Source: Deltaproteobacteria bacterium
Lineage (GTDB): Bacteria; Desulfobacterota; Desulfobacteria; Desulfobacterales; Desulfobacteraceae
Direction of reading: 5' to 3'
Assembly: GCA_019314105.1 (NCBI GenBank)
Contig: JAFCZY010000057.1
Location: forward strand, 1 to 8,478
Length of the DNA: 8,478 nucleotides
Below are positions 1 through 6,397 of the stretch, piece by piece. A model generated the notes under the pieces. That model saw only the letters and a program-made list of their open reading frames with translations. It was not told the DNA's origin and did not search any database. Numbering within the stretch: the first letter of the stretch is position 1; every line of letters begins with the position of its first letter. The translations under genes were made by a program, and so were the position numbers.

Positions 1-1002
1 CCTGCCAATGCGCTGGAGAAAAGCTGATACTGAACCGGGCGGCTCATATAAAAGCACGGCATCCACATCCCCCACATCAATACCCAGCTCAAGAGTGCTG
101 GTGGCAATGCAAAGGGCACAGGATCTTATGCGGAACTTTTTTTCAGCCTTCTTTCGTTCCCGAGGCTTGAGATTGGAATAATGCAATTCACAAACCCCTT
201 GAAATCTTCCGGTCCTGTTGACAATGCCAAACAACCTGTCACAGGCAGCCCGGCTGTTGACAAAAACAAGTATTTTCCGATACTGCCAGAACTCATACAG
301 ATCATTGAGAAGAACGGGAATCTCGGACTCCTCCTGTTTAATATGAAGCAGGCGGGCAATTATATTTCTCTTAACACTGGTAATAATACGCTGTGTATTG
401 GCCCTGAAACCAAAAAAATCAATAACAGTATCTACCCGAGCAATGGTGGCCGACATGGCTATTTTCTGGAGTCCCCGGCCTGTCCTACGTTCAAGCCGGG
501 TAAAAAGGTAGACAAGATGGCGACCCCTGTACTGGTGAATCAAGGGATGAACCTCATCAATCACCACTGTCCCCACCCGGGATAAAAACCCCTTGAGATC
601 AGCATTGGCGCTTCCCAGCATCACATCCAGGGATTCCGGGGTGGTGAACATGATATCCGGATGTTTTCCCCCTGCACGCTTGATATCACCGGTTCGAATG
701 GCAAGGTTGAGCCCCAGACGTTCTGTGATAATAGATTCAAATCGTCTTTTTAAATCCATGGCAAGCGCTCTTGTGGGAATAATATATAGAACAGCCGTCT
801 TCCTGCCGGAGCTGATCACCCGTTCCAGGCAGGGAGCAAGCACTGCCTCACTTTTGCCTGATCCCGTGGCAGCCTGCAGCACCAGGTCCCGGCCTGAAAG
901 GATGGGGACAACAGCCTCCCTCTGGACGCTGTGCAGACTTATAAAAGCACCGTAAAAGGCACGGAATGTATTGGGAAGTTGTAAGAGGAGTGAATCAGGC
1001 AT
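1..1002 (-). CDS. SF2 DEVH-box helicase, Lhr/SngC/BrxHI-like (C-terminus beyond window)
   Basis: The first 334 residues of an ATP-dependent superfamily 2 nucleic-acid helicase are present and the frame stays open to the left edge. Both RecA-like domains carry their motifs: motif I ATGSGKS (residues 45-51), Ia PTRALA (76-81), Ib TPESLD (121-126), II DEVH (149-152), III SAT (184-186), IV FVNSR (247-251), V STLELGIDVGDVD (302-314) and VI QRIGR (330-334). Q27 lies upstream where a Q-like residue is expected. The spacing and the LELGIDVGDVD form of motif V resemble Lhr-type helicases and the helicases of Shango and type 2 BREX loci. The start is firm: a TAA stop lies directly before the ATG in the same frame, and the ATG is 8 bases after the upstream ATPase stop. 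It is the fourth gene of the operon and probably works with the two ATPases on DNA. The helicase call is sure; the family branch and the defence role are inferred. Confidence 0.93.
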   Translation of the reverse strand, partial: MPDSLLLQLPNTFRAFYGAFISLHSVQREAVVPILSGRDLVLQAATGSGKSEAVLAPCLERVISSGRKTAVLYIIPTRALAMDLKRRFESIITERLGLNLAIRTGDIKRAGGKHPDIMFTTPESLDVMLGSANADLKGFLSRVGTVVIDEVHPLIHQYRGRHLVYLFTRLERRTGRGLQKIAMSATIARVDTVIDFFGFRANTQRIITSVKRNIIARLLHIKQEESEIPVLLNDLYEFWQYRKILVFVNSRAACDRLFGIVNRTGRFQGVCELHYSNLKPRERKKAEKKFRIRSCALCIATSTLELGIDVGDVDAVLLYEPPGSVSAFLQRIGR

Positions 1003-1010
1003 TTAAATGA

Positions 1011-2279
1011 TTAATCAAGCTGATATTCCATAACCCGGCTTTGCTGTGCAAGATCAAGGTGATTCACCAGGGATTTAAGTTTCAGACGTGCTTCAACGCC
1101 TGGCAACCTGGACAGAGCAAGGTTCATTTGACTTTGCATTAAAGCAGCAGGCGGCTCCCACTTGTAGGCACCCGCGTGAACCGCAATAAGTTTATTGATA
1201 AGCATTTCCCATTCCTTTGATGAAAGGTCATGCAATGTGTGGATATTAATATTTTCCCAAGCCCTGCTGTAGTTCCTGTTAAAATAGGGAATTGCGATCG
1301 GTGGAGTTCCATTTCTCCCATTTTTTTTAATCCTGACCCGGTCATATGGTTCGTCTGAAAGACAGGTGAAAAAATCATTGGTAAAGGCAAAAACAGGATA
1401 AAAGCCACTGGGTTTTGTTTCAGGACAAAAAATTTTATTAAGAAGTTTATAACTTTTACTGCGGCTTGTAATACGGGTTTGTATAATGGATTCCCCTTCG
1501 TCAAACAATACAAGCCATCCCTTGAACCCAATTTTCCGGAACAGTTTTGCCATGCCTTGAACCATGGCAAGATACTGGCCCTGGCGCTTACAGACCAGAG
1601 AATTTTCTTTGTAAAAAGATACCTGGCGATAATAAAAAACAGAACGCAGCCGCCATGCAGGGATATTTTTCCCCATAAGGGCATTTTTCAGAATCCAGGA
1701 AAATTCTCTGGGTTTGAATCTGGCATGTTTTTTTAATTTTCTTTTTTGGGCGGGGATTGAAATATTTTTCTGGGCCATGGCTGTTAAAACCGCTTTAAAA
1801 CGATGGGGAATCTGTTCAGGAATAAGATCCCTACAGGATTTTTTGCTGTTTTCAGGCAACGCCAGCCATTTATTAACAAAGGTTTTCCAGACATTGACAA
1901 AGGAATTTTCTGAATTGGGAAATTTCATGCCCTCCATCAATGCCCTGTAGACATCTTTAAAATCGTGAAAAGGAACCTGCCGTGGATCAAGATTAACATA
2001 GCTTACCACAAAATTTTGACCCAGAGCCCGCTGTTTAATATAATTTAAGCTATGTGATTTGCCCTGTCCATAAGCACCGCAAATACATAAATGGGATGGT
2101 TTACCCCTGTCAAGGGCCTTCACGCCTTTATCAAAAACTTTGTTTAACTTTGTTTCACCCGTTGTGAGCAACCGCACGCCCAGGGGATCAAAAAGCCCTT
2201 CACGCAATCGCTCCACTGCACGGCGAAGTTCAAAATTATCCGCATTATTCAACAAAGCTTGAAAATTCAAATCATCCAT
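1011..2279 (-). CDS. BrxD/DUF2791-like P-loop ATPase, second paralogue
   Basis: A 422-residue predicted cytoplasmic ATPase. Walker A is GAYGQGKSH (68-76). Walker B is WLVLFDEGES (255-264), with the aspartate-glutamate pair expected of an active NTPase. VFAFTND (296-302) may be the sensor-1 strand. The N-terminal layout (a helix with RRAVERLREG, then Walker A, then a VVSYVNLDPRQVPFHDF strand) parallels the neighbouring ATPase and the DUF2791/BrxD family, but overall identity is low, so this is a diverged paralogue rather than a recent duplicate. A long, very basic segment (about 172-193, KRKLKKHARFK) lies between the Walker motifs and could touch nucleic acid. I chose the ATG at 2279 because GGGA sits 9 bases upstream. 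An ATG at 2315, overlapping the previous gene's stop, would add 12 residues and is possible. The stop is 8 bases before the helicase start. The ATPase call is strong; its substrate is unknown. Confidence 0.85.
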   Translation of the reverse strand: MDDLNFQALLNNADNFELRRAVERLREGLFDPLGVRLLTTGETKLNKVFDKGVKALDRGKPSHLCICGAYGQGKSHSLNYIKQRALGQNFVVSYVNLDPRQVPFHDFKDVYRALMEGMKFPNSENSFVNVWKTFVNKWLALPENSKKSCRDLIPEQIPHRFKAVLTAMAQKNISIPAQKRKLKKHARFKPREFSWILKNALMGKNIPAWRLRSVFYYRQVSFYKENSLVCKRQGQYLAMVQGMAKLFRKIGFKGWLVLFDEGESIIQTRITSRSKSYKLLNKIFCPETKPSGFYPVFAFTNDFFTCLSDEPYDRVRIKKNGRNGTPPIAIPYFNRNYSRAWENINIHTLHDLSSKEWEMLINKLIAVHAGAYKWEPPAALMQSQMNLALSRLPGVEARLKLKSLVNHLDLAQQSRVMEYQLD

Positions 2280-2307
2280 TTTTATATTTCCCGTCTCCGG
2301 TCTCCCT

Positions 2308-3636
2308 TCAATCATCCCATGAAGGCTGCATTTGTTCAATTTTTTCAGCCTCCATTTCCCGCCTGGTTTCCACAATCTGCCGGCCCATATCCATATCTTC
2401 AGGGGCCTGACCCTGTTCAGCCATATCAAGGATATTAATTAATTGTTTAATAAAAAGGCGAACCTCACTGATCACACCCATCCGTTTCTGATTTACGCAT
2501 ATCTTCTCCATCAGCTCATCATTTACCAAATCTTTGGGGTCCCAGCGGTAGGAAATGCCGTGGATGGTTCTCAAACACCTGCCAAGCTCAACCAGCTCAT
2601 TTGTTTTAAGGGGGGTTTGATGAATATCCACCAGGACACCCCTATAGTTGAGTTTTCCGGATTCTCCAATTGATCGTATGCGACTCCACAAAGCATCATA
2701 GGACTTAAAACCCTTTTCCGACATCAATATATCGGGAATAATAGAGAAAAAAATATGAAGATATTGGGATGATTCACTGTTATCAATAAGAAGACGTACG
2801 TTTTCATAGGCTGCATTACGAATGGAAGCGCTTTGGGCCATCACTGTTTCCATCTCATCCAGGAGCAGGATCAGACCCTGGTGGCCTATGTGACGCAAAA
2901 ACAGGATCAAAGAATTCATCAACTGCTTGCTGTTGGCCTTGTTAAGGAACTCATAAATTTGAAAAGGCTTGAGTTCCCGTTTGGTAACCTTGCCGCCTTC
3001 AAACCAGTGAAGAAGAACCTCACGATCAGCATCACGTTTTTCTTCCTCTTCCGGGGGAAAAGGGGCAAAACGATTGTTTACAAGTGCAATCAGGGCATTG
3101 GCAAAATTGATGTCCATGCCCTGGATATTCCTGAACTCATCAGCAAGGGCAACCCTGATCTTTTGGGCTTCATCCTTTTGAGATTTATTCTTTTGAGATT
3201 TATTCTTTTGGGCCTGAATGGGTGTCAGCTCAAGTGTTTCAAGCCATGCCACAAGCATGTTCCTGATACCGGTCCCTTGAAAATCACCCTGAAGCTGCCT
3301 CACTATGGTCTGATAAACAATTTCAAATTTATGGATGGGAACTTCCCGTGTGAGTACCACAAAAGAGACGGCAAACCCCTTCTCCATAGCCAGATGCCTG
3401 ATTACCGACATAAAATGAGTTTTGCCATCACCATAATCACCGCTGATAAAACGAACCTTGGACCCACCCTGACCAATATAATGTTCCAGGTCATCCTCAA
3501 TAAAGGTGAGCCAGTTTTGCCGTCCCACGGTAAAAAGGGGGACATAGTCAATTGGCACACTGCCCTTGCGAAGCTGTTCAATAATAGAACGGGCCTGAAA
3601 GGGTTCTAACCGGTCGACTTCTTCTTTGGATATCAT
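2308..3636 (-). CDS. BREX BrxD / Shango SngB-like ATPase (DUF2791 type)
   Basis: A 442-residue P-loop ATPase. The N-terminus ARSIIEQLRKGSVP (15-28), the VGRQNWL segment (37-43), RFISGDYGDGKTH containing Walker A (62-74), and SFVVLTREVPIHKFEIVYQ (91-109) match the pattern I know from BREX BrxD and DUF2791 ATP-binding proteins. Walker B is LILLLDEMET (255-264), and IFFSIIPD (295-302) is a likely sensor-1 strand. In known systems these ATPases act with a helicase in anti-phage defence; the exact reaction is not settled. A low-complexity Gln/Lys-rich linker (143-159) is encoded by a 15-base tandem repeat. The start ATG is preceded by AGGA at 9 bases and lies 5 bases after the stop of the upstream gene, so translation is probably coupled. 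The family is fairly certain; assignment to Shango or BREX rather than an unnamed relative is inference. Confidence 0.88.
   Translation of the reverse strand: MISKEEVDRLEPFQARSIIEQLRKGSVPIDYVPLFTVGRQNWLTFIEDDLEHYIGQGGSKVRFISGDYGDGKTHFMSVIRHLAMEKGFAVSFVVLTREVPIHKFEIVYQTIVRQLQGDFQGTGIRNMLVAWLETLELTPIQAQKNKSQKNKSQKDEAQKIRVALADEFRNIQGMDINFANALIALVNNRFAPFPPEEEEKRDADREVLLHWFEGGKVTKRELKPFQIYEFLNKANSKQLMNSLILFLRHIGHQGLILLLDEMETVMAQSASIRNAAYENVRLLIDNSESSQYLHIFFSIIPDILMSEKGFKSYDALWSRIRSIGESGKLNYRGVLVDIHQTPLKTNELVELGRCLRTIHGISYRWDPKDLVNDELMEKICVNQKRMGVISEVRLFIKQLINILDMAEQGQAPEDMDMGRQIVETRREMEAEKIEQMQPSWDD
3160..3219 (-). repeat. 15-base in-frame tandem repeat inside the first ATPase gene
   Basis: Two perfect 15-base copies (plus-strand form CTTTTGAGATTTATT) lie at 3175-3189 and 3190-3204. 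A degenerate copy flanks each side (3160-3174 and 3205-3219). The unit keeps frame and encodes a five-residue Gln/Lys-rich element repeated in the linker at protein residues 143-159. Copy-number change by slippage would shorten or lengthen the linker without breaking the gene. Confidence 0.85.
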
Positions 3637-3641
3637 TGCTG

Positions 3642-4484
3642 TTATTCCTGATTTTTATGGAAAGAAATTGCTGTAATCTGTCTTGGTTCTCCCTGGCTGT
3701 CCATGAGCCACAGGGATTTATTACGCCCGGGGGAGAGTTGAAGTTCGTACCCTTTGGATGTCCCGCCGATACCGGCCTGGAAATAACGCCATATATCAAC
3801 GGAAAACTGATCCAGGCTGTAACCCTTGAATTTACCCTTGTCCATGTTTTGAAAAAAGGCTTTGGTCTGCAAAGATATGACATACTCAAGATAAAATTTT
3901 TGAATGGGAACTGAATGACTAAACGTTGATTTTTCCTTTTCAACCAATCCCAGGTAAACCTGGTAAAGGGAATCAATAAATTTTTGCGGGTCATAGGGTC
4001 GATCGTAAAGCTGATGTTTAAGTCTTGAAACTGCCGTTAAAATACGCCTGGGATCAATGGATTTGAGCACTTTTTTATTGATTATGGTGCAACGGCCGCT
4101 AAAATCAATTTCGCCGTTAATACCTTTAAGAACAGCAAACTTAGGGAAATCTATCTGAATTTCAAGTTCAGCTTCCTGACAAAACCGGGTCAAATCTTTA
4201 ACAAGCTCAATCCTGTATTGCTCCACTTTTTCATTTGCATAACTACCCAATGATTCAAAAACAGGGGTGCAGTTTTCAAGAATTCCATCTGCTTTGATAT
4301 CTTCTGCAATTTTGCTTTTAAGCAATTCATCCAGTTTAAGAAAATCGTCCCTGCCGGCGCACCGGATGCATAATTTTATGAATTCAGCTTTTTTTATTTT
4401 CTGGTTAAGATCTTTTTGATAGGGCTGCACTATCTGTTTTAACTCATCTTGAATGTTTTCAAGGAAATTTATATCTTCTGTCAT
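3642..4484 (-). CDS. uncharacterised 280-residue protein, first gene of ATPase-helicase operon
   Basis: I do not recognise this family. The first ~100 residues look all-helical and charged. A strand-rich stretch follows (about 105-140, with LEIQIDFPKFAVL and GEIDFSGRCTII). The middle is again helical (about 140-235), and the C-terminus is strand-rich and basic (about 245-277, YELQLSPGRNKSLWL then GEPRQITAISFH). There are cysteines at 39, 42, 72, 102 and 132 but no clear zinc-binding arrangement, and no signal peptide or membrane segment. The start ATG has an AAAGGGTG Shine-Dalgarno about 6 bases upstream and a promoter-like sequence just beyond. The stop is 5 bases from the next start. Its position matches that of an adaptor or specificity subunit. 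In Shango the partner carries a TerB domain, but I cannot see TerB here. The gene is surely coding; the function is unknown. Confidence 0.82.
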   Translation of the reverse strand: MTEDINFLENIQDELKQIVQPYQKDLNQKIKKAEFIKLCIRCAGRDDFLKLDELLKSKIAEDIKADGILENCTPVFESLGSYANEKVEQYRIELVKDLTRFCQEAELEIQIDFPKFAVLKGINGEIDFSGRCTIINKKVLKSIDPRRILTAVSRLKHQLYDRPYDPQKFIDSLYQVYLGLVEKEKSTFSHSVPIQKFYLEYVISLQTKAFFQNMDKGKFKGYSLDQFSVDIWRYFQAGIGGTSKGYELQLSPGRNKSLWLMDSQGEPRQITAISFHKNQE

Positions 4485-4507
4485 TTATCACCCTTTCTTC
4501 TTCCGGT

Positions 4508-4536
4508 TTTATACGTTATGAATCAGACAATGTCAT
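4508..4536 (-). promoter_or_regulatory. predicted promoter of the helicase-ATPase operon
   Basis: On the minus strand the -35 is ATGACA (4536-4531), the spacer is 17 bases and the -10 is TATAAA (4513-4508). Each hexamer matches the sigma-70 consensus at five of six positions. Transcription would begin near 4501, leaving a leader of about 17 bases that holds the AAAGGGTG ribosome site before the ATG at 4484. It is read from sequence only, but its position and spacing are good. Confidence 0.5.
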
Positions 4537-4553
4537 CCATAATAAAAAAATAC

Positions 4554-4569
4554 AGGTAACGCAATACCT
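4554..4569. promoter_or_regulatory. inverted repeat upstream of the operon promoter (candidate operator)
   Basis: AGGTA, then ACGCAA, then TACCT gives perfect 5-base arms around a 6-base centre. The site is centred about 60 bases upstream of the predicted minus-strand start and 205 bases from the antitoxin start, in the divergent region between the two transcription units. It could bind a regulator of the operon. No regulator gene is visible nearby except the AbrB-fold antitoxin, and short inverted repeats occur by chance in such AT-rich DNA. Confidence 0.3.
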
Positions 4570-4627
4570 TGCAGGAATTTAGTTTTTTGTCAATAATTGG
4601 ATTTTTCTGTTCAAACTAAATCTACGC

Positions 4628-4656
4628 TTGATTTTATTGCACAATGTAATTACAAT
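4628..4656 (+). promoter_or_regulatory. possible promoter of the toxin-antitoxin pair with overlapping palindrome
   Basis: TTGATT (4628-4633), a 17-base spacer and TACAAT (4651-4656) form a reasonable plus-strand sigma-70 promoter, with a leader of about 100 bases to the antitoxin ATG. The perfect palindrome TGTAATTACA (4645-4654) overlaps the -10, where an autorepressing toxin-antitoxin complex could bind. The rest of 4485-4765 is AT-rich and holds no gene that I can see. A TGATAAT at 4733-4739 is nearer the gene but has no -35 at proper spacing. Confidence 0.35.
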
Positions 4657-4765
4657 ACATACATAATAATTGATAGCCTGAACTTGTAGTGATATTTAAT
4701 TTTTGAAACCCTGCTACATCTTAAGCACTACCTGATAATTCAACAAGCGTATAAGGAAAAAAAAT

Positions 4766-5038
4766 ATGGAAAAACAAACACGCACAAGAGATATTAAATT
4801 AGTCCCTATTGGTAATTCCAAAGGCGTTCGCATACCCAAATCGCTTCTGCAAAAATATGGTTTTAATCAATTCCTTTTGCTTGAAGAAACAGAAAAAGGT
4901 CTGCTTCTTCGAAAGAAAGATGATAAGACTCTTTCCTGGGAAGATACTTATATGGCCATGGCTGATGAAAAAGAAAATTGGAATGATTTTGATATAACCC
5001 TTCTTGATGGATTGGATGATGAAGAATTTGAATTTTAA
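4766..5038 (+). CDS. AbrB/MazE-family antitoxin
   Basis: A 90-residue antitoxin that should bind and neutralise the toxin encoded next to it and repress its own promoter. Residues about 8-50 form a SpoVT/AbrB swapped-hairpin DNA-binding domain, with the signature VPIGNSKGVRIPKSLL (13-28) followed by a short helix and LLLEETEKGLLLR (37-49). The C-terminal half is acidic (about 59-90, ending DDEEFEF), as expected of a flexible MazE tail that occupies the toxin's RNA-binding surface. AAGGA lies 8 bases upstream of the ATG. Its last codons overlap the toxin gene in another frame, so the two are translationally linked. The family is clear; whether the pair is active is unknown. Confidence 0.9.
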   Translation: MEKQTRTRDIKLVPIGNSKGVRIPKSLLQKYGFNQFLLLEETEKGLLLRKKDDKTLSWEDTYMAMADEKENWNDFDITLLDGLDDEEFEF

Positions 5039-5354
5039 AAGATATGAAATATACTTCGCTGATCTCAACCCTTCAATAGGAAGTGAAATCAAAAAGATAC
5101 GTCCTGTTGTTATCATTAGCCAGAATGAAATGAATAAGTATTTAGAAACCGTTGTCATCTGCCCTTTAACCTCAAAATTGCATTCACAATGGAGAAGCCG
5201 TCTCCAGATTAAGTGTACAAATAAAAAAGCCGAGATAGCCGTTGACCAAATACGCACCATTAGTAAACTACGATTAAAAAAGAAAATTGATCAATTATCG
5301 AGTTTAGAAGCAGCCCAGTTACGAAAACTGATAACCGATATGTACGGAGAATAA
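5016..5354 (+). CDS. MazF/PemK-family endoribonuclease toxin
   Basis: A predicted sequence-specific mRNA-cutting toxin of about 112 residues, the usual MazF/PemK length. It begins with the family pattern YEIYFADLNPSIGSE (10-24), then the KKIRPVVIIS strand (26-35) with the conserved arginine R29, then VVICPLTSK (46-54) with the conserved threonine T52. The C-terminal part AEIAVDQIRTISKLRL matches the usual DQIR strand, followed by a closing helix. E24, R29 and T52 correspond to residues implicated in MazF catalysis or RNA binding, so the toxin looks intact. Starts at 5004 (TTG), 5007, 5016 and 5019 are all in frame. I favour 5016 or 5019 because family proteins begin a few residues before YEIY and a GATGG lies just upstream. 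It overlaps the antitoxin gene by about 20 bases. Confidence 0.92.
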   Translation: MMKNLNFKRYEIYFADLNPSIGSEIKKIRPVVIISQNEMNKYLETVVICPLTSKLHSQWRSRLQIKCTNKKAEIAVDQIRTISKLRLKKKIDQLSSLEAAQLRKLITDMYGE

Positions 5355-5424
5355 CGGACAATCCTTTCTGATATCCAATCTGCAAGTTTCTACGGCTTCC
5401 TTTTGACGGTAGGTAAAACACGAT

Positions 5425-6396
5425 TTAAGCTGCCGTTGCAATAAAAATAGCCCGGACAGGTGCAGGGTATCCTTCTACGGTTTTATCAGGATTGTCAGGG
5501 TCCAGAAAATCTTTTAAGGTTTCCGTCTGAATCCATCGAGTTTTTCTCTGTTCTTCAAAAGATGTTTTTGTGATATCCACACATTTGATATTTTTAAATC
5601 CTGCCCGCAAAAGCCAGGATTCCATTACCAGAAGATCCGGGATAAAAAAGATATTTCGCATTTTTGCATACCGGTCTTTCGGGAAAAGGCAGAAATTTGA
5701 TTTCGAATCAAGAATAAGATTTTCAAGAATGAGCTTACCGCCAGGCCTCATGGAATCACAAATATCCTTCAGCATCTGGAGGGGAGATTTCCGGTGATAC
5801 AGAACGCCCATGCAAAACACTGTATCAAAATATTTATCCATTTTCGGCAATTGATCATGGGGAACTGGCAGACAGAAAACGTTTTCCTGCCTTAAAAACT
5901 TCTGGATGGCAAGATATTGAAAATAAAATGTGCTTTGAGGCTCCAGCCCCAATACCATCAATGGATTTTGAGCAGCCATCCTGAACATATAATACCCGTT
6001 GCTGGAACCGATATCAAGAATTCGCTGCCCCTTGAGACTGCCAATATAACGAAGGAGCCGTTCCCATTTCATCCAGGATTGCCACTCTGAATCAATCTGA
6101 ATCCCGAAAAGGTTAAACGGTCCTTTTCGCCAGGGGCAAAGCTGTTCAAGCCGATCCATCAGCAGGCCATGTTCCTGCTGTGTCAAATCTAATGTATCCC
6201 CGACGGTGACAGCACGGCTTTCAAGATCTATTACCGAAGGAACAACGTCGGGCAGACTTTCAAGGATTTTTTTAAATTTTAGAAAATTACCTTTGGCATG
6301 ATCCAGAAAGGCTATTTTCTCTTTTATAAGGGTTTCAAACGCATTGTAGCAATGGTCTATTTTCAGAGTGTGCCGTTGTTGAAGAAGTTTTTCCAT
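5425..6396 (-). CDS. cmoB: tRNA U34 carboxymethyltransferase CmoB
   Basis: Transfers a carboxymethyl group from carboxy-S-adenosylmethionine to 5-hydroxyuridine at the wobble position of tRNA, giving 5-oxyacetyluridine. The 323-residue length equals that of E. coli CmoB. Family blocks are plain: PWRKGPFNLFGIQIDSEW (88-105), RILDIGSSNGYYMFRM for SAM binding (125-140), FCMGVLYHRKSPLQML (194-209), RYAKMRNIFFIPD (242-254), SFEEQRKTRW (279-288) and FLDPDNPDKTVEGYPAPVRA (297-316). Residues I recall as cofactor contacts in the E. coli enzyme (K91, W105, K110, G130, M196, Y200, R315) are all present at the same numbers. Motif I has SSNG where the E. coli protein has CGSG, a mild change. It starts one base after the cmoA stop, so translation is almost surely coupled. 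No terminator is evident in the 70 bases beyond its stop. Confidence 0.96.
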   Translation of the reverse strand: MEKLLQQRHTLKIDHCYNAFETLIKEKIAFLDHAKGNFLKFKKILESLPDVVPSVIDLESRAVTVGDTLDLTQQEHGLLMDRLEQLCPWRKGPFNLFGIQIDSEWQSWMKWERLLRYIGSLKGQRILDIGSSNGYYMFRMAAQNPLMVLGLEPQSTFYFQYLAIQKFLRQENVFCLPVPHDQLPKMDKYFDTVFCMGVLYHRKSPLQMLKDICDSMRPGGKLILENLILDSKSNFCLFPKDRYAKMRNIFFIPDLLVMESWLLRAGFKNIKCVDITKTSFEEQRKTRWIQTETLKDFLDPDNPDKTVEGYPAPVRAIFIATAA

Positions 6397-6397
6397 T

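Noticed and set aside
181..955. Two plus-strand open frames at 181-585 and 593-955
   Set aside because: They lie opposite the helicase, whose minus-strand frame carries every SF2 motif in order; the plus-strand translations have no recognisable domain.
2833..3609. A 258-residue plus-strand open frame
   Set aside because: It is antisense to the first ATPase gene, whose Walker motifs, ribosome site and operon spacing show which strand codes.
3578..3994. A minus-strand 138-residue open frame overlapping the lead gene and first ATPase
   Set aside because: It overlaps two well-supported genes in another frame and resembles no protein family.
4685..4718. Widely spaced inverted repeat TGTAG/CTACA before the antitoxin gene
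   Set aside because: Five-base arms 24 bases apart are expected by chance in AT-rich DNA and show no further symmetry.
5355..5424. A bidirectional terminator between the convergent toxin and cmoB genes
   Set aside because: Only a 4-base CTAC/GTAG pairing around 5392-5414 was found, with no GC-rich stem followed by a T run.
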